Shown here piece by piece: positions 1-12,062 of a DNA stretch of 64,000 nt. How positions within the stretch are numbered: the first letter of the stretch is position 1; the number at the start of each line of letters is the position of its first letter. The notes beneath the pieces were generated by a model, which saw only the letters and a program-made list of their open reading frames with translations, did no database searches and had not been told where the DNA came from. The position numbers and the translations under genes were made by a program. Origin of the DNA: Adiantum capillus-veneris. Lineage: Eukaryota; Streptophyta; Polypodiopsida; Polypodiales; Pteridaceae. The stretch covers positions 52,737,209 to 52,801,208 of the forward strand of contig CM043971.1 in NCBI GenBank assembly GCA_014529385.2, written 5' to 3'.

Positions 1-2047
1 AAGTTATGGCCACAGGTAAAAGATGGGAAAATTTTGTGTCGGAGTCTCGATTACATATAGAGAGGCTAGGCTAGAAATCTCTCATTTGAGTCATTTTCCA
101 TTGTGAGAGAGAGAGAGCTCCCTACAGCAGTTGAGACTTCCAGAAGCTCATCCATCGCACACGGTCACCAGATCGACATCAGATATGAGAGGTACAATCG
201 TCAACACTAACTCTAAGTGTTGTTTACTTCAGTTAGTCACAAAACCTCGCCAGCATCACAATCACAACCTCTGCACACATAGCGTAGACCGGTTGTTAGG
301 GAGACCTAGAGGCCACCAAATGGAACCAAAATTGAAAGGCACAATGCTTATAGCTTAGGGGTCAAGCCTATGACCTCGGAAAGCACGAAGGAAGCCGCCC
401 AGAAAACCCTAATTTCATAGGACCTGCAAAAGGGCAACTGAACCAAGGTGATCGAAAATGAGCCAAAACTCATAGACAGCAAGCCAATAACCTCGACAAA
501 CCGACTGAAGGGTTAGACCGTGAAAAAGTTTGTCAAAACAGAGCCTAAAGTCCCTATCTGACGAAAACTGCACAAAGCGTCACGATACTCTAACGGGCCG
601 ACCAAGTGACAAAATGACACCGAATTTAACAAGGTACATCCAAAAGAGGTCAACTACGAGATGGAATGTGTCCACTCAAGAAAAAAGCTCTTCCACTAGG
701 GAAAATGCCAGCAATAGGCCAGAAAGATGTCCAAATGGTCGTTCTTGGTGATGTAAACACCAAAACAACAACTGACTGCTTTGATGGAAGGTCAAAAGGA
801 AATAAAAGACAGCCGGAGTCATACAATGACCAAAAGGAACGGCGACCATCACCTAAGTGGTACTTCGACTCCAGGACCAGCTAAGTGCTGCAAACAGGGA
901 GTACACTCTTCCAAATTGATTAAAACTTGATGTGTGTGTCTAGGAGAGCCTATTAACACCATTGTGGTCAACTAACATCAAAAAAACTTGTAAAAATGAC
1001 TAAGTACTCAGTCTATCGCGATAGACTTGCTATTACAATTAGACAAGTAAAATTTTGATTTTGGCTTCATGAGGGGTGCTAACAAGGAATATTGACCACC
1101 ATTATCAAATCAAAGTGCAAAAGGGATCTCTTTTGGCCAAATAACCTAGTCTATCATGATAGACTTGCTACTACAATATTTGGGGGAAAGACTTTTCAAA
1201 ATTTTCACAAGATAGACTTGGGGAAGCACATGAAGGCAGTACACCAAATTTGGTGATCGGATGGACTCATATGGCAAGCCGAGAAAGACATGACGACAAC
1301 TCAGAGTCAGAACATGACATCTCAAGGGCAGACAATTAAAATTCACATGTGAGAGGTCAGGCAACCTTACATCAACTAGGAGAAGGCAGACAGAGGATCA
1401 CAGATCCAAAAGATGACAAAATGACAATAAGTTACAATCTATCGCGATAGACTAAGCAGAGTGATACTAGGCCATCTAACCAAAAATTTGAATTAACAGT
1501 TGGCTTCAACATGATGCAAGAAGACTACCCACTAAGTTTGAGCCCAAAACAACACAAAATGAAGGAGATAGACCAACATCTCTTGGAAGGAATCGGGAAA
1601 AATGGGAGTTGATCCAAAAAGGGGTCACTTGACATTCATTTGAGGTGGAATTGGGATCAGATCATGTGCAAGGTATGAGAAACCAATTGGTGGAGGAACA
1701 ACTGTAAAATAGGACCCTTGTCAAAAGATGGCCATTCTATCGCGATAGACTGGGCAAAAGTTGCAAATGAACTGATTTTTAGTTTGGGATTATAGAGTGA
1801 CCTTACATACCCTGTGAATATACACCACACAAAATTTCAAGGCATTTGGACTTGTTCTCCTTCACCAACAACATTAATTTGAAGCCGTCAGAGTCGCACA
1901 ATGGAAGAGCTTGTCTATCTGCTAGCATTTTACCTTAACTCATCTTGGGATTAAAAAGGATCATCTAGATGCATGATTAAGTGGTAATCAATTTAGAAGA
2001 GAAGTACTATGTTTGTACATTAACTGTTAATTGTGAATACAGGATCC
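1..2047. other. Non-coding stretch, no gene supported
   Basis: Only short unrelated open frames occur here (the longest are about 75 codons), with no recognisable domain and no start context. The stretch holds a short GA run near 105-118 and the dispersed palindrome listed separately. It lies directly upstream of the coiled-coil ORF that starts at 2048, so it may be that unit's leader or LTR, but I could not find a primer-binding site or a second LTR copy. Confidence 0.5.
1011..1750. repeat. Four copies of a 14-16 bp perfect palindrome
   Basis: GTCTATCGCGATAGAC is present at 1011-1026. A variant with CATG at the centre, still perfectly palindromic, is at 1149-1164. Copies differing only at the first base are at 1437-1452 and 1735-1750. 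The 14-bp core TCTATCGCGATAGA is its own reverse complement. The first two copies also share the following words (ACTTGCTA-TACAAT). Spacing is 138, 288 and 298 bp. The function is unknown; a dimeric protein-binding site or a hairpin are both possible. Confidence 0.8.
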
Positions 2048-4584
2048 ATGGATGCTTCTCCGGGAAAAAGAAAAGGCAAGAACCTGGCAACGGAAGGTGC
2101 AATCCCCTATGCACTTCTAACCAATTCACTAAAGCTAGCAGCCACCTGGATACCTACAGACGTGCAACAGGCAGCAGCCTTTCAGATCTATCAAGGTTCA
2201 TATGTGGATGACAAAAGAAATTTAGTGGATACAATGATGATCCCCAAGGAGGCAGAAAATTACTTGAAAAGATCACCACAAAGGTCATGGCTCAAAAAAG
2301 TTGTCTTGTGGAACTTTGTATCACTACCACAAGTAGGGATAGATTTCAAGAGGGTACAACACCTAATTGAGACTATCCAAGAAGATGGAACTTGCAGAGT
2401 GGCAGGCATGGATAATGAAGTGATGGAGATCCAGATCACCAAAGAGATCATCAAGGAGGCATTGAAATTGTCTGATCAAGGAGCCAACATGAGAGAAAGA
2501 AGGAAAAACCTCACAGTCTACTTGCAAAAGTCCAAACTACCTTCTTTCGAACTCATAGCAAACCCAGAAGTAAGAGAACTGACACAGATCTACAGTCAGT
2601 GTTTGTTGAGCTACAGCAAGAGACCGCTAAGATACACTACACCACACGGGAGCATCTCAACCACACTGACCTGGGCTATGGGAATGACACATGAGTTCTA
2701 TATAGATCACGCATCATATCTGTTTGAAGAAGTGACAAAGCTACGGCAGGACAGACCAAATTACATTGTAGGAGGAGAAGTCCTAACCAGAGTAATATAC
2801 CAGGCCATAGGCGTGGCAGATCAGTTGCCACCTGCTCCTCATCAGAACAAGTGGCTGGTATTAAGACAGTGGTATTAAGACAGAATATCGAAGACAGATC
2901 ACAAAGGAAAGTACCGGCCTCTATTAACACCATTGGAGGACGCAAGCTGGAAAGAGTAACAAGAAGTACACAAGAAAAGATGGAAGAAGAAAGAAGAACT
3001 GAAGAGGAAGATGTTCGACTAAAGAAGCGGAAAGCAGAAATGGAAAAAAACACCAGGTTGCAGAAGGTAGCAAAAATGGAAAGAATGCTAGAAGGATTTG
3101 TTCTCGAGAGATCTCTACGAGGCGATGTAGGCGCCACTTGGAAACCTTTTAGTAGCACTTACACACTGAGAACGAAGAATAAAAACAACCCAGCTTTTGA
3201 TTTGGACTGGTTCGAGAGGTACATCCAAGAAAGAAATGCTAGGGACGAACCAGAATTGCTACTAGAAGAGGAGGATCTCCAAACTTTGAGAGATCAGTTG
3301 AGGACAACTTCACGAGATCAGGAAACACCACCGCCATCTCCAAGGCCAGAGACAAGTGAGAGGCAATCAACCCCACCTGCTGACTCTCCTTCGCATTCAG
3401 AAAGCTCACATCGTGATGAGAGAGTTCATACACCACCCAGTGAAGAAGAAGAAGAAGAAAGAACAGATGGTCATCCAAACACTGGAACCATATCACAAAT
3501 TGATAAAGGCAAGCAAAAGGAGGTGGATCAAACAAAAGATAAAGCTTCCTCCTCTCAAGAAATTGAGCTGGAAACTACTATAGATGAAGATTTGCAGTCA
3601 ATGGAGACACTACTAAACCGAACAAGACTGCACAGTCAATGGTGAGCTGATCAGAACAGGTCCAAAAAAACGAAGTTATAAAAAACCCATCAAGAAGTTA
3701 TGAGACTGCAGGAGCAAAGAGATGACACTCTATAACTGATCAGCATCAGAGATGCTGAGATCTTGGGGCTCAAAAGCACGGTAAATCTCCTCAAAGACAT
3801 TTACAGGAGTCTGAAGATTTCAATGCCATTTGTGAAGATACAATCAACGTATTCCTTGAAGATGTCAGTGATAGAGATGAACACATCCATAAGTTGGAAA
3901 AAGAAAAGCAAGATGCGCTGGAGACAGTCAAAAGTTTGCAAGTCGTCATCGATGACTTACAAATTGAAGTCAAATATTTGAGAGCAGTAACAGATATACA
4001 AGCAAGGGAAATAGAACGAGCTAAGAAACAAGAAATGTGGCTACCAACAACACCGGTAGTCCACCCGCAAGAAGAAGTGGCTGCACTGAAGAGGGAGTTG
4101 GAGTTGGAAAGAAAACAGCGCTTAATGATAGCCGAAAGTGCGCTTAGAGCAGAGGATCAACTACAAAGGCAAATTTCGGACTTACAAAGTGAACAACAAC
4201 AAGGACCAGCTCCTGACAGTGAAATAGAAAGCATTGTTTCCAAATCACTCAGGGAAGAAAATGAAAATTTGCACATCAGGGTAAAAGAGTTAGAGGAGTC
4301 TGCAGCTCAAAAAGAAATGGAATATCAAGCTCTCCAAATCAATAGTAGAACAATGGCTGCGCAAATCGCAAGTCTACAAACTACAAGGCAACACCAAGGA
4401 CAGGTACGAGTGCACCTGGAGCAAGTAGCCACGGATTTGGCTGGACTCGTCGAAGTATATGGGGGTCAAGATGACTACGAGGAAGAATCAGATGATCAGG
4501 AGGCCCCAGACACACAGACTGATTAAACTGGCTCCAAAGACCAAGAAATAGACGAAGATTCAGTCACGAGATTTGAAGAGCAGA
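2048..4584 (+). pseudogene. Unidentified long ORF with C-terminal coiled coils, broken and interrupted by a gypsy insertion
   Basis: I do not recognise the family. The chosen ATG (2048) opens a 277-codon frame with a globular-looking, helix-rich N-terminal region. It is followed by a charged stretch rich in E/K/R (from about 2960), a P/S/E-rich linker (about 3315-3480), and then coiled-coil sequence with heptads (3760-4480). The frame is broken at 2852-2879, where a 14-bp tandem duplication shifts frame 2 into frame 1. There is a TGA near 3644, a TAA near 3747, another shift near 3810 back to frame 0, and a TAA at 4524-4526. Beyond that TAA the same frame runs on to 4584, exactly where the gypsy LTR begins. 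Its continuation lies at 12062-11840 on the minus strand. It could be the extra ORF of an old retroelement or a host gene; no catalytic motif is visible. Confidence 0.55.
4580..4584. repeat. 5-bp target-site duplication GCAGA (5' copy)
   Basis: GCAGA immediately precedes the 5' LTR. Its partner lies at 12058-12062 (read on the minus strand, directly after the end of the inverted 3' LTR). The match shows that both LTRs belong to one insertion event even though they now point in opposite directions. Confidence 0.8.
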
Positions 4585-6227
4585 TGTCATAAAATCTAAT
4601 ATCTAACCAACCCAAATGATTTTCTCATATTAAATTGATCACTTAATGTGGGAGAATAAACGGGAACAAGTGTTAAGATATAGATATGTGCTTATAGATC
4701 TATCTCAACACGGGGCCAATAGTAAAGGGGCCCAAATGGGAAATGGTCTATCAAGAGCAAGGCTAACCAATGGAGCATAAGACCTTAGGGTTAGCTTCAT
4801 TGAAGACCTCCAATAATGTGTGTAAAAGTCCTTTGACCTTAGGTAAGCTAGGGCTGAGCTTGAGGTGGGAACCCGGCCCAAGCTCAAGGTGCTTGTCGTG
4901 CTTGAGGTGCTTGTCCTGCTTGAGGTGCTTGTCATGCTTGAGGTGCTTGATTAATATGCTTGAGGTGCTTGACTGGCTCCATGCTTGAGGTGCTTGACTT
5001 GGTGCATGATTAAGGTGCTTGAGGTGCCTTGAGAAGCTTGCCTGAGATGCTTGTGGGAACACCCCCTACTTCAAGTGCTTTGTCATGCTTGATGACTAAG
5101 GTGCTTGAGCTCCTAAAGTCAAAAGCATCCCTACAAGAGGGGGGGCGAGCCCTTTTCCTAGGGATTAGAGAGAGAGAGAGAGAACACACACTCACACTCA
5201 CACTCACAAGGGAAGCCCCAGCTTGAAGAGGCAGCAAGGACACATGTCAGGTCCCTACCCATGTTACCTTCATGTGTTGCTTGAAGCCTATTGGCTAGGC
5301 TTCAAAGGGGTCCAATGATAAATTACTTGAATTATCTAATTGATTTTGCATTTATCAAGTCCTCTCTCTCAAAGGGGAAAGGGGGACACTTGTCCCAAGG
5401 CTACCCATGTTGCTTGTAATGGCTCCTGCTTGTGATTGGCTAGGCCTGGAGGGGTCCAATGAGCTTCAAGCATGAGCTACAACGGGGGGTCGACCCAAGC
5501 AAGCTAGGGGGGTGCTTAGGGGATATACTCACCCACACACACTCACAAGCACTCTCATGGTGTACTATGCAAAGTGCAAGAGCTCCCTCTCCTTCTCCAA
5601 GCAAGTAGAGGTTGAGAGCCTACACCAACACTCTTGGCTATGGAGTGCAAATCCAACCAAGAGCCATGCTTCAGTGCTTAAGCTTGCCATCTCCTTCTTC
5701 TTCATTACTATGCTATTATGTATGCTAGCAACAAGAGTATGATAAGTGAGGAACTAATTCTTTCTCCTACGAAATGTTTCTTCTTCCTCTTCCCTACCCT
5801 CATTCCCTACTAGCTCTCTCCACCTTCGAAGGTGTTTGAGGTCTTGGGACTGAGGCTTGGGATAGTTAAAGCTTTCTTCAAGTTTATGTTATGTTTGTGA
5901 TGCATGAAACCTTCCATCTTCATGGCATCACCTAGGTCACAAGGAACACAAAGACTGTATTGTAACAAGTCTCTCTTTATGGGAGAAATCATAATACAAA
6001 TGCCTATTGGAGGGGGGACCGGCTCCACATAAATCCGGTCCTCAACTGTTGTCATGTTCTCTGAACTCTCTCTCTTGCAAAAGTATTGTCTATGCCAAGT
6101 TAACTAATTGCTATGATTATGTTGCTATCTTCAATTATGTCTACCCGCTCTACTCACAAAATCATTTCTTGAAAGTACTCTCATTAAATTCCGCTATTCT
6201 CAAATTGAATAGGCAAATTCCATTACA
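4585..6227 (+). repeat. 5' LTR (1.64 kb) of a Ty3/gypsy element
   Basis: It starts TGTCATAA, ends CATTACA and is followed after one base by the tRNA-iMet primer-binding site. A near-identical copy in reverse orientation is at 12063-13699. Small differences, such as one TCACAC-type repeat unit in the region near 5190, are the only ones I noticed by eye, so the insertion is fairly recent. It contains a minisatellite (4878-5036). The several 70-100 codon open frames inside the LTR are mirrored in both copies and are not genes. A partial third copy starts at 29441. Confidence 0.85.
4878..5036 (+). repeat. Minisatellite built on TGCTTGAGG(T) words inside the LTR
   Basis: Imperfect ~20-bp units containing TGCTTGAGGTGCTTG recur at least seven times, sometimes split by short spacers. 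The mirrored copy lies around 13240-13410 in the inverted LTR with slightly different unit boundaries. It sits in what would be U3, so it may be promoter or enhancer sequence, but no activity can be read from the sequence. Confidence 0.7.
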
Positions 6228-6228
6228 T

Positions 6229-6240
6229 TGGTATCAGAGC
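6229..6240 (+). other. Primer-binding site for initiator tRNA-Met
   Basis: TGGTATCAGAGC lies one base after the LTR end. It is complementary to the 3' end of plant initiator methionine tRNA, the usual primer for minus-strand synthesis in plant LTR retrotransposons. Confidence 0.9.
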
Positions 6241-6641
6241 ATTTGGTTTCTCTTTTCTTGCTTAAGAAGAGAGGTCCTTAAGTAGCCTTTAAATGGTTGA
6301 TGTTGTTAATTATAATAGAGTAAGTGGAACTGGGATCTAATATCGGTTTTGTTAAGCCCACTATGTGGGGGATGGTGCACACCTTGGGAGCTTTGGACTT
6401 AAAAATGGAGTCTTTTTAGACTTGCCTACGGCTTTACCATTATTGAGCCATAAGAAGTCCGAAAGGAGCTAGCCCTTGGCAATTCCGCTATGTTAGACCT
6501 ACTCCTCTACTCTCTATAATTAACCACTTTGAGCCGTGGGTGTAGATACTTAAGAGCCAATTTTCAAAGGCTAAGAGGAGTGGCAACTAAGGTTTTGTAT
6601 TGCCAAAGCATACACTAAGTATAAACATAAATTTTGTTAAC

Positions 6642-9600
6642 ATGGCCGACAATAATCAAGAGAGTAGAATGAACATTGATAGCTTTGATTTTGCACATGA
6701 AGGTGCTAATGATGATGCTCCCATGTTTGTGAATTATCTCGTCACTAGGTTGCAACAAGCTATGGGCAACCCTGTTTTGCAAGCCGAAGTTACTCAACAA
6801 CTTCGTGCTTATGGAATTTCCCTTCCTCTCCCAGAGGAGATAGAGCTTAGGAGGCCTCTTGAAGAGACCCCCAAAAGAAGACTCTCTCCCATTCGAGAAA
6901 AGGAATCCAAAGAGAAAGAAAGCAATGATAGTCTAAGTTCTTCTGAAGATGTGGCTACATGAAGATGGCGGTCTAGACGATCGCCTACTCCTCCCAAGAG
7001 GAAAAGAGCAACCTATAGTCCTTCTCCTCATCACTCTGAAAGGCAAGAGAGGAAACAAAGGAAGAAAAGGGCTAGGAAGAGGTCACCCTCTTCTCCTTCT
7101 TCTTCACCTTCCTCCTCTTCCGATGAAAGTTATGGCTATTCTCCTAGAGAATACAAGAGGGGAGGACATCGCAAATCATTTCCTGCATGGCGAAGGTCAC
7201 AAAAGCTAAAGAAGTTCAAGGAGGGAGGAAAGAGTATCTCTTTTCTCACCTACGATGGCACCTTTGGTGCTACCGACAAAGTGTTGGCCTTCATCCAGCA
7301 ATTTGATGCGGCCTTTGGGGACGAGGGCTTCACAGAGTCCTCCAAGCTACGCCATGTAGCTATGCACTTCCAAAAATCAGCTCGTCAATGGTGGGCTAGC
7401 CTTAGTGGCAATGGAGAAGCCGCAAAGACATGGAAAACTCTACGAGTTTCCATCATGAAGCAATTTCTTCCAAGTGATACTAAAGATAAAGTTCTTACCG
7501 AATGGCGCGGCTTGAAGCTTCTCTCTCATGAGTCTATCAACAAGTATGTAGACAAGTTTTGGGAATTACATCTCAAAGCTACTGTCTTTCAAAAGATAGA
7601 CTTTGCCGAGCAAAGACAGCAATTCTGTGCGGGATTACCTGAAGAGATAGCCAAATACATCAACTCTCAACGGCCCGGTACTATTACCGAAGTAATCCAC
7701 CACACCATGGTTGCTTCACGCATCAATTTCCATCAAGGGGCTAGACGTAATGTCAAGCCCATGGAAAACAAAGATAAAAATGATGCAAAGGGGAAATCCA
7801 ATGCTCAAAATAATTCCCAAGGCACTTCCAACAACAACAACAACAATCGGTCCAAGGAGAAGGGAGTTTACAAAGGTAAAAACAAACTCTCTCCTGAAGA
7901 GCTTGAAGCTTTTCGCAAGGACCATAAATTTTTCAAGTGTGGGGAGTAAGGACATGGCTATCGTTCTTGCCCCAAGAAGAATACTCGCAATGAGACTCCT
8001 AGGGCTTCCACCATCGAAGCTCCAAAAGAGGATGCTCATTGCAAAGGATCATCACTCTCCTATGCTTGGGGAAAGGTAAGAGAGCATGATGCCTTCATCT
8101 TGTTTGACCCTGGCTCTACTCTCAACTTCATATCAATAGAGTTGGCCACCAAGTTGGGCATTCAAGCTTTTGAGATGGGAGATATAGTAACAGCTGATGC
8201 AGCTTTCAAGGGACAACAAGCCTCCGTTACTCCCTTGATTGGGAAGTTGAGGCTTCATGTCCAAAGCTATGTTGACAAAGAAGATTTCTTCATCTCTCCT
8301 CTCCAACATCAGGATGTTATCCTAGGGGCACCATGGTTTGATCGCATGGCTGCAAACATGAAGTTCCCTGAAAGGAGAATTTACTTCACCTACAGGGGAA
8401 AGAACATGTATATAGATGCTAGTGAGCGTGGTCGCACTATTCCACTTGTAAATCCTCTTTCTTTTGATAAATCAATGAAGAGCTCAGTTTCTGCGTACAT
8501 GATTTATGTCAAAGAGTCTCTAAAAGCTAATAATGTTTCATCAAATGAAAATGATAGGAATCAAGAAGAGTTAGACTTGTCTACTTTTCTAAAAGGATTC
8601 CAAGATGTGTTCATCGATGATATCCCTATGGACCTACCTCCAAAACGAGGGGATGATGACCATCGTATTGAGCTCCTTCCAGGAAGCTCACCGCCTAACA
8701 AACCTCCTTATCGAGTCTCACAAGCTCAACAAGAGGAGATTATGAGGCAAGTACATGAATTGGTAGACAAAGGGATGGTGAGGCCTAGTTCCTCTCCCTT
8801 TTGTTCTCCAGTCCTTTTAGTGCAAAAGAAAGATGGTACATACCGTATGTGTGTGGACTATCGAGCACTAAACCATATCACTATCAAAAACAGATTTCCC
8901 GTACCTCGAGTAGAAGATCTGTTTGATAAGCTACAAGGCTCTACCTACTTCAGTAGGATTGACCTTAAGAGTGGCTATCATCAAATAAGGATAGTGGATG
9001 AAGATATCCTAAAGACCGCGTTTCGCACAACATTTGGTCTTTATGAATATCTAGTCATGCCTTTTGGCTTGACTAATGCACCAGCTACTTTCAATCGTCT
9101 CATGGAGAAAATTTCTAGACCATATCGTAAATTCACTGGAGTGTTCTTTGATGATATCATCATCTACTCCAAATCTTTGGAGGAACATAAGCAACATCTC
9201 CAAGTGATTTTTCAAGCCTTGAGGGAAAACAAACGTTTTCTCAACCAAAAGAAAAGTGAATTCTTTCTTCAAGAGATTCAATATCTAGGTCATATTATCT
9301 CTCATGATGGTATTCGTATGGATCCATCAAAGTTAGAGGTAATAAAATCATGGCCTAACCCAAGGAATCTACATAAGCTAAGAAGCTTTATTAGTATGTG
9401 TGCATACTATAGACGCTTCATAGCAAAATTCTCTCAAGCAGCAGGACCACTACACGACTTAACAAAGAAGAACGTTAAGTTTGTATGGACTGCTAAGGAG
9501 CAAAATGCTTTTGAAAAACTCAAAGAGAATCTTACTTCCCAACCAGTCCTCATGCTTCCGGATCTCTCAAAACCATTTGAGGTCCAATGTGATGCGTGTG

Positions 9601-11387
9601 GTGATTGCCTTGGAGCGGTTTTGCTTCAAGAAGGGCATGCCATAGCATATGAGAGCCGAAGGCTCAATAGTGATGAACGAGTCTTGGGCATTTATGAGAA
9701 AGAGCTTTTAGCTGTTCTACATGCCCTAGATACATGGAAGCACTACCTATTGGGGACTCCATTTATCCTATGAACCGACCACCAAAGTCTCAAGTATTTC
9801 ATGACGCAAACCAAACTCTCCGACAAACAAATGAGGTGGGCAAATTTTCTTTCGCAATTTAATTTCCATATTGCTCGCATAGCTGGTAAGCACAATCAAG
9901 TTGGCGATGCACTTTCACGACAACCAAAAGTTAATGCGGTGTCTATAGCTACTCACAATGATCTATCCTCTATGATAGATGATTATGCTACTGACCCTGA
10001 CTTTAGAGACATAATGTCAGCCCTTGCTTTGGGGAAGAAAGAGGAACCATTCACCTTGCAGGATGGTTATCTTCTCCACGGCAATAGGCTATGTGTTACC
10101 CATTCCCTTCGTGAGAAGGTTATGTATGAATCCCATGCTCCTCCATATGCAAGGCATAGAGGTATTCAACCTACTCTCCGAGGAGTAGAGACGTATTTCT
10201 ATTTGCCTACCATGAAAGTGGACATACAAGAGTATGTTTCAAAATGTGTAGTATGCCAAAAGACCAAGTATGATAGAGGGAAGCAACCTGGATTACTCCA
10301 GCCATTGCCTATTCCAAATTCACCATGGGAGAGTATATCCATGGATTTCATCTTTGGATTACCCAAGTCTATCCATGGGAATACAGGAATATGGACAATA
10401 GTCGACAGGTTTAGCAAGCAAGCACATTTTATTCCTGTCAAAAAGACTATTAAGGCACATCAAATGGCAACTCTCTTCATATCGCAGATTTTCAAGCACC
10501 ATGGATTACCCACATCCATCGTGTCAGATAGAGATCGTAGAATGACCAGTAATTTCTGGAAAGGTCTCTTTGAAAATCTAGGAACAAGATTGAATTTCTC
10601 TTCGGCCTATCACCCACAAACGGATGGCCAAAGTGAGATAGCCAATCTTACGATACTCGATCTACTCAAGACTTATGTTACCGAAGTAGATCAACGCTCA
10701 CAATGGGAAAAGTATTTACCTCTAGTAGAGTATGCCTACAATAATACTGTACATACTTCTACGGGGAAAGCACCTTTCGAGATCATAGAGGGAAGACCTA
10801 AAAGTCCCTTGCTACTCAAAGTACATGGGAAGATCTTCACCGCCGATGAGTATAGCTGTGACCTACAAGAATGTTTTCAAAAGATTAGGGAGGCTATAGC
10901 CATCTCTTAACAAAGGCAAAAAGCTGCTGCTGATAAGCACAGAAGAGCCTTAATGTTCAAAGAAAATGATTGGGTCTTACTCAAGTTTCCTAAGGCTCGA
11001 TTAAGGCAAACGACGGGCAAAAATCCTACGGGCCATCAAAAGTATTATTCTAAACTAGAAAAAAGATACTATGGTCCTTTCCAAATCTTGAAACCCATTA
11101 ATGAGACGGCTTATCAACTCAAGTTGCCCAGCCATTGGCTTATACACAATGCCTTTCATGTAAGCCTACTTAAGCCCTACAAAGGAGAGCCACCAACTGA
11201 ACCAATTATTGAAGACCCTCCCGAAGTTGAAGACCAAGAAGAGGTGCTACAACCCGAAGATGTCCTTCGGCATGAAGACAAGCTACTACGACATGGTAAG
11301 ATAATCCGACGGTATCTTATTAAGTTCAAAAATTATCCTTTTGAAGATGCTAAATGGATGCAAGGAGTACAACTTAAGGCTCTGTAG
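6642..11387 (+). pseudogene. Ty3/gypsy chromovirus-type gag-pol, one frame with four nonsense codons
   Basis: One continuous frame of about 1,580 codons encodes gag and pol, with no frameshift that I could find. It is interrupted only by TGA 6960-6962, TAA 7947-7949, TGA 9771-9773 and TAA 10908-10910. Order: gag with an Arg/Ser-rich segment (6960-7205) and a capsid-like region (7240-7740); a broken zinc knuckle (CGE-stop-GHGYRSC, about 7938); aspartic protease (FDPGST, about codon 489); reverse transcriptase with FFDD at about codon 837; and RNase H (ending in a TDHQSL-type motif beside the TGA at 9771). These are followed by integrase with an HHCC finger (10130-10260) and a D-D-E core (SMDF, SDRD, Glu at about codon 1332), and a chromodomain-like end (11270-11378). 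Reading matches the element until QLK at 11378. The last two codons before the stop belong to the inversion junction. It is not functional as it stands. Confidence 0.9.
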
Positions 11388-12062
11388 GTGGTCCACTTAG
11401 ATCGTATGACAGCTCTGAGATGCTTCTTTCGGTATTCATATACTCTGAAGTCCCGCTTTCTCAGAAGACTGTGAGACAGGCCAAAAAGGTTCGATCTATT
11501 TTACATAGCATCTTGCAGGATAGATCGGGAGAGCCTCCGAATTTTGCGATGGCGCCCTGAAGGGTTTTCACCATGTAAGAACCGGATATTCTCTCTCCCT
11601 CTGTAGGCCCTGGCAATACTGGATAATTTAGCCATATCGGATTTCTGCTTTGTAGTGCTTTATGTTGGCTGTAGGTGTATGTTCGGGGAGTTGGGCAAAA
11701 AGTTCTGTCATTCCTCAGCTCAGGCGGTGCGTTGACTAAGTGGATCAGGTTATTAGGGTGATCCAAAAGCCATTGATGCCTCCACTTTGGCTGGCTATCT
11801 ACTATCCTATTTTGCTATTCCCGATCCTGTAATTCTCCTTCAAACACTGGCACTTGTTCTTCTTTTGCGAGCTGCCGTTGATGTGTCAGAGTTTCGTATT
11901 TTCAGCAGAGCATAGGGTAACATAGGGGCATTCCATTCCTCCCGTAGCTCTGCTGCTGTTTTGCCTGATCTTGAGAGCCCTTGTAGCATCTCCTTTTCTA
12001 GTTGCATTGCCTTGTACCATATCATCTCTGATTGTTTTTCCATTTGCTCGGCTAGCATCTGC
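11379..12062 (-). pseudogene. Displaced continuation of the coiled-coil ORF (inverted flank)
   Basis: Read on the minus strand, the sequence right after the inverted 3' LTR begins with the target duplication GCAGA. It then continues in the same frame that was open at 4584. The continuation is a Glu/Gln/Met-rich, coiled-coil-like stretch (QMLAEQMEKQSEM), open to a stop at 11840-11842. A further 101-codon minus-strand frame at 11766-11461 is of unknown meaning. This block was originally downstream of the gypsy insertion on the plus strand and was flipped with the 3' LTR. Confidence 0.65.
12058..12062. repeat. Target-site duplication GCAGA (3' copy, inverted)
   Basis: Plus-strand TCTGC, which is GCAGA on the minus strand, abuts the end of the inverted LTR. 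It pairs with 4580-4584. Confidence 0.8.

Noticed and set aside
4763-6055. Several 75-100 codon open frames inside the 5' LTR and again at 12235-13579
   Set aside because: They are mirrored because the LTR is present twice, use repeat words such as CLSCLRCL or HLKHDKHL, and have no homology or start context.
6642-11387. Alternative genetic code in which TAG or TGA is a sense codon
   Set aside because: TAA, TAG and TGA all interrupt retroelement frames, at sites where different amino acids are expected, and intact genes here (units A and D) end in normal stops.
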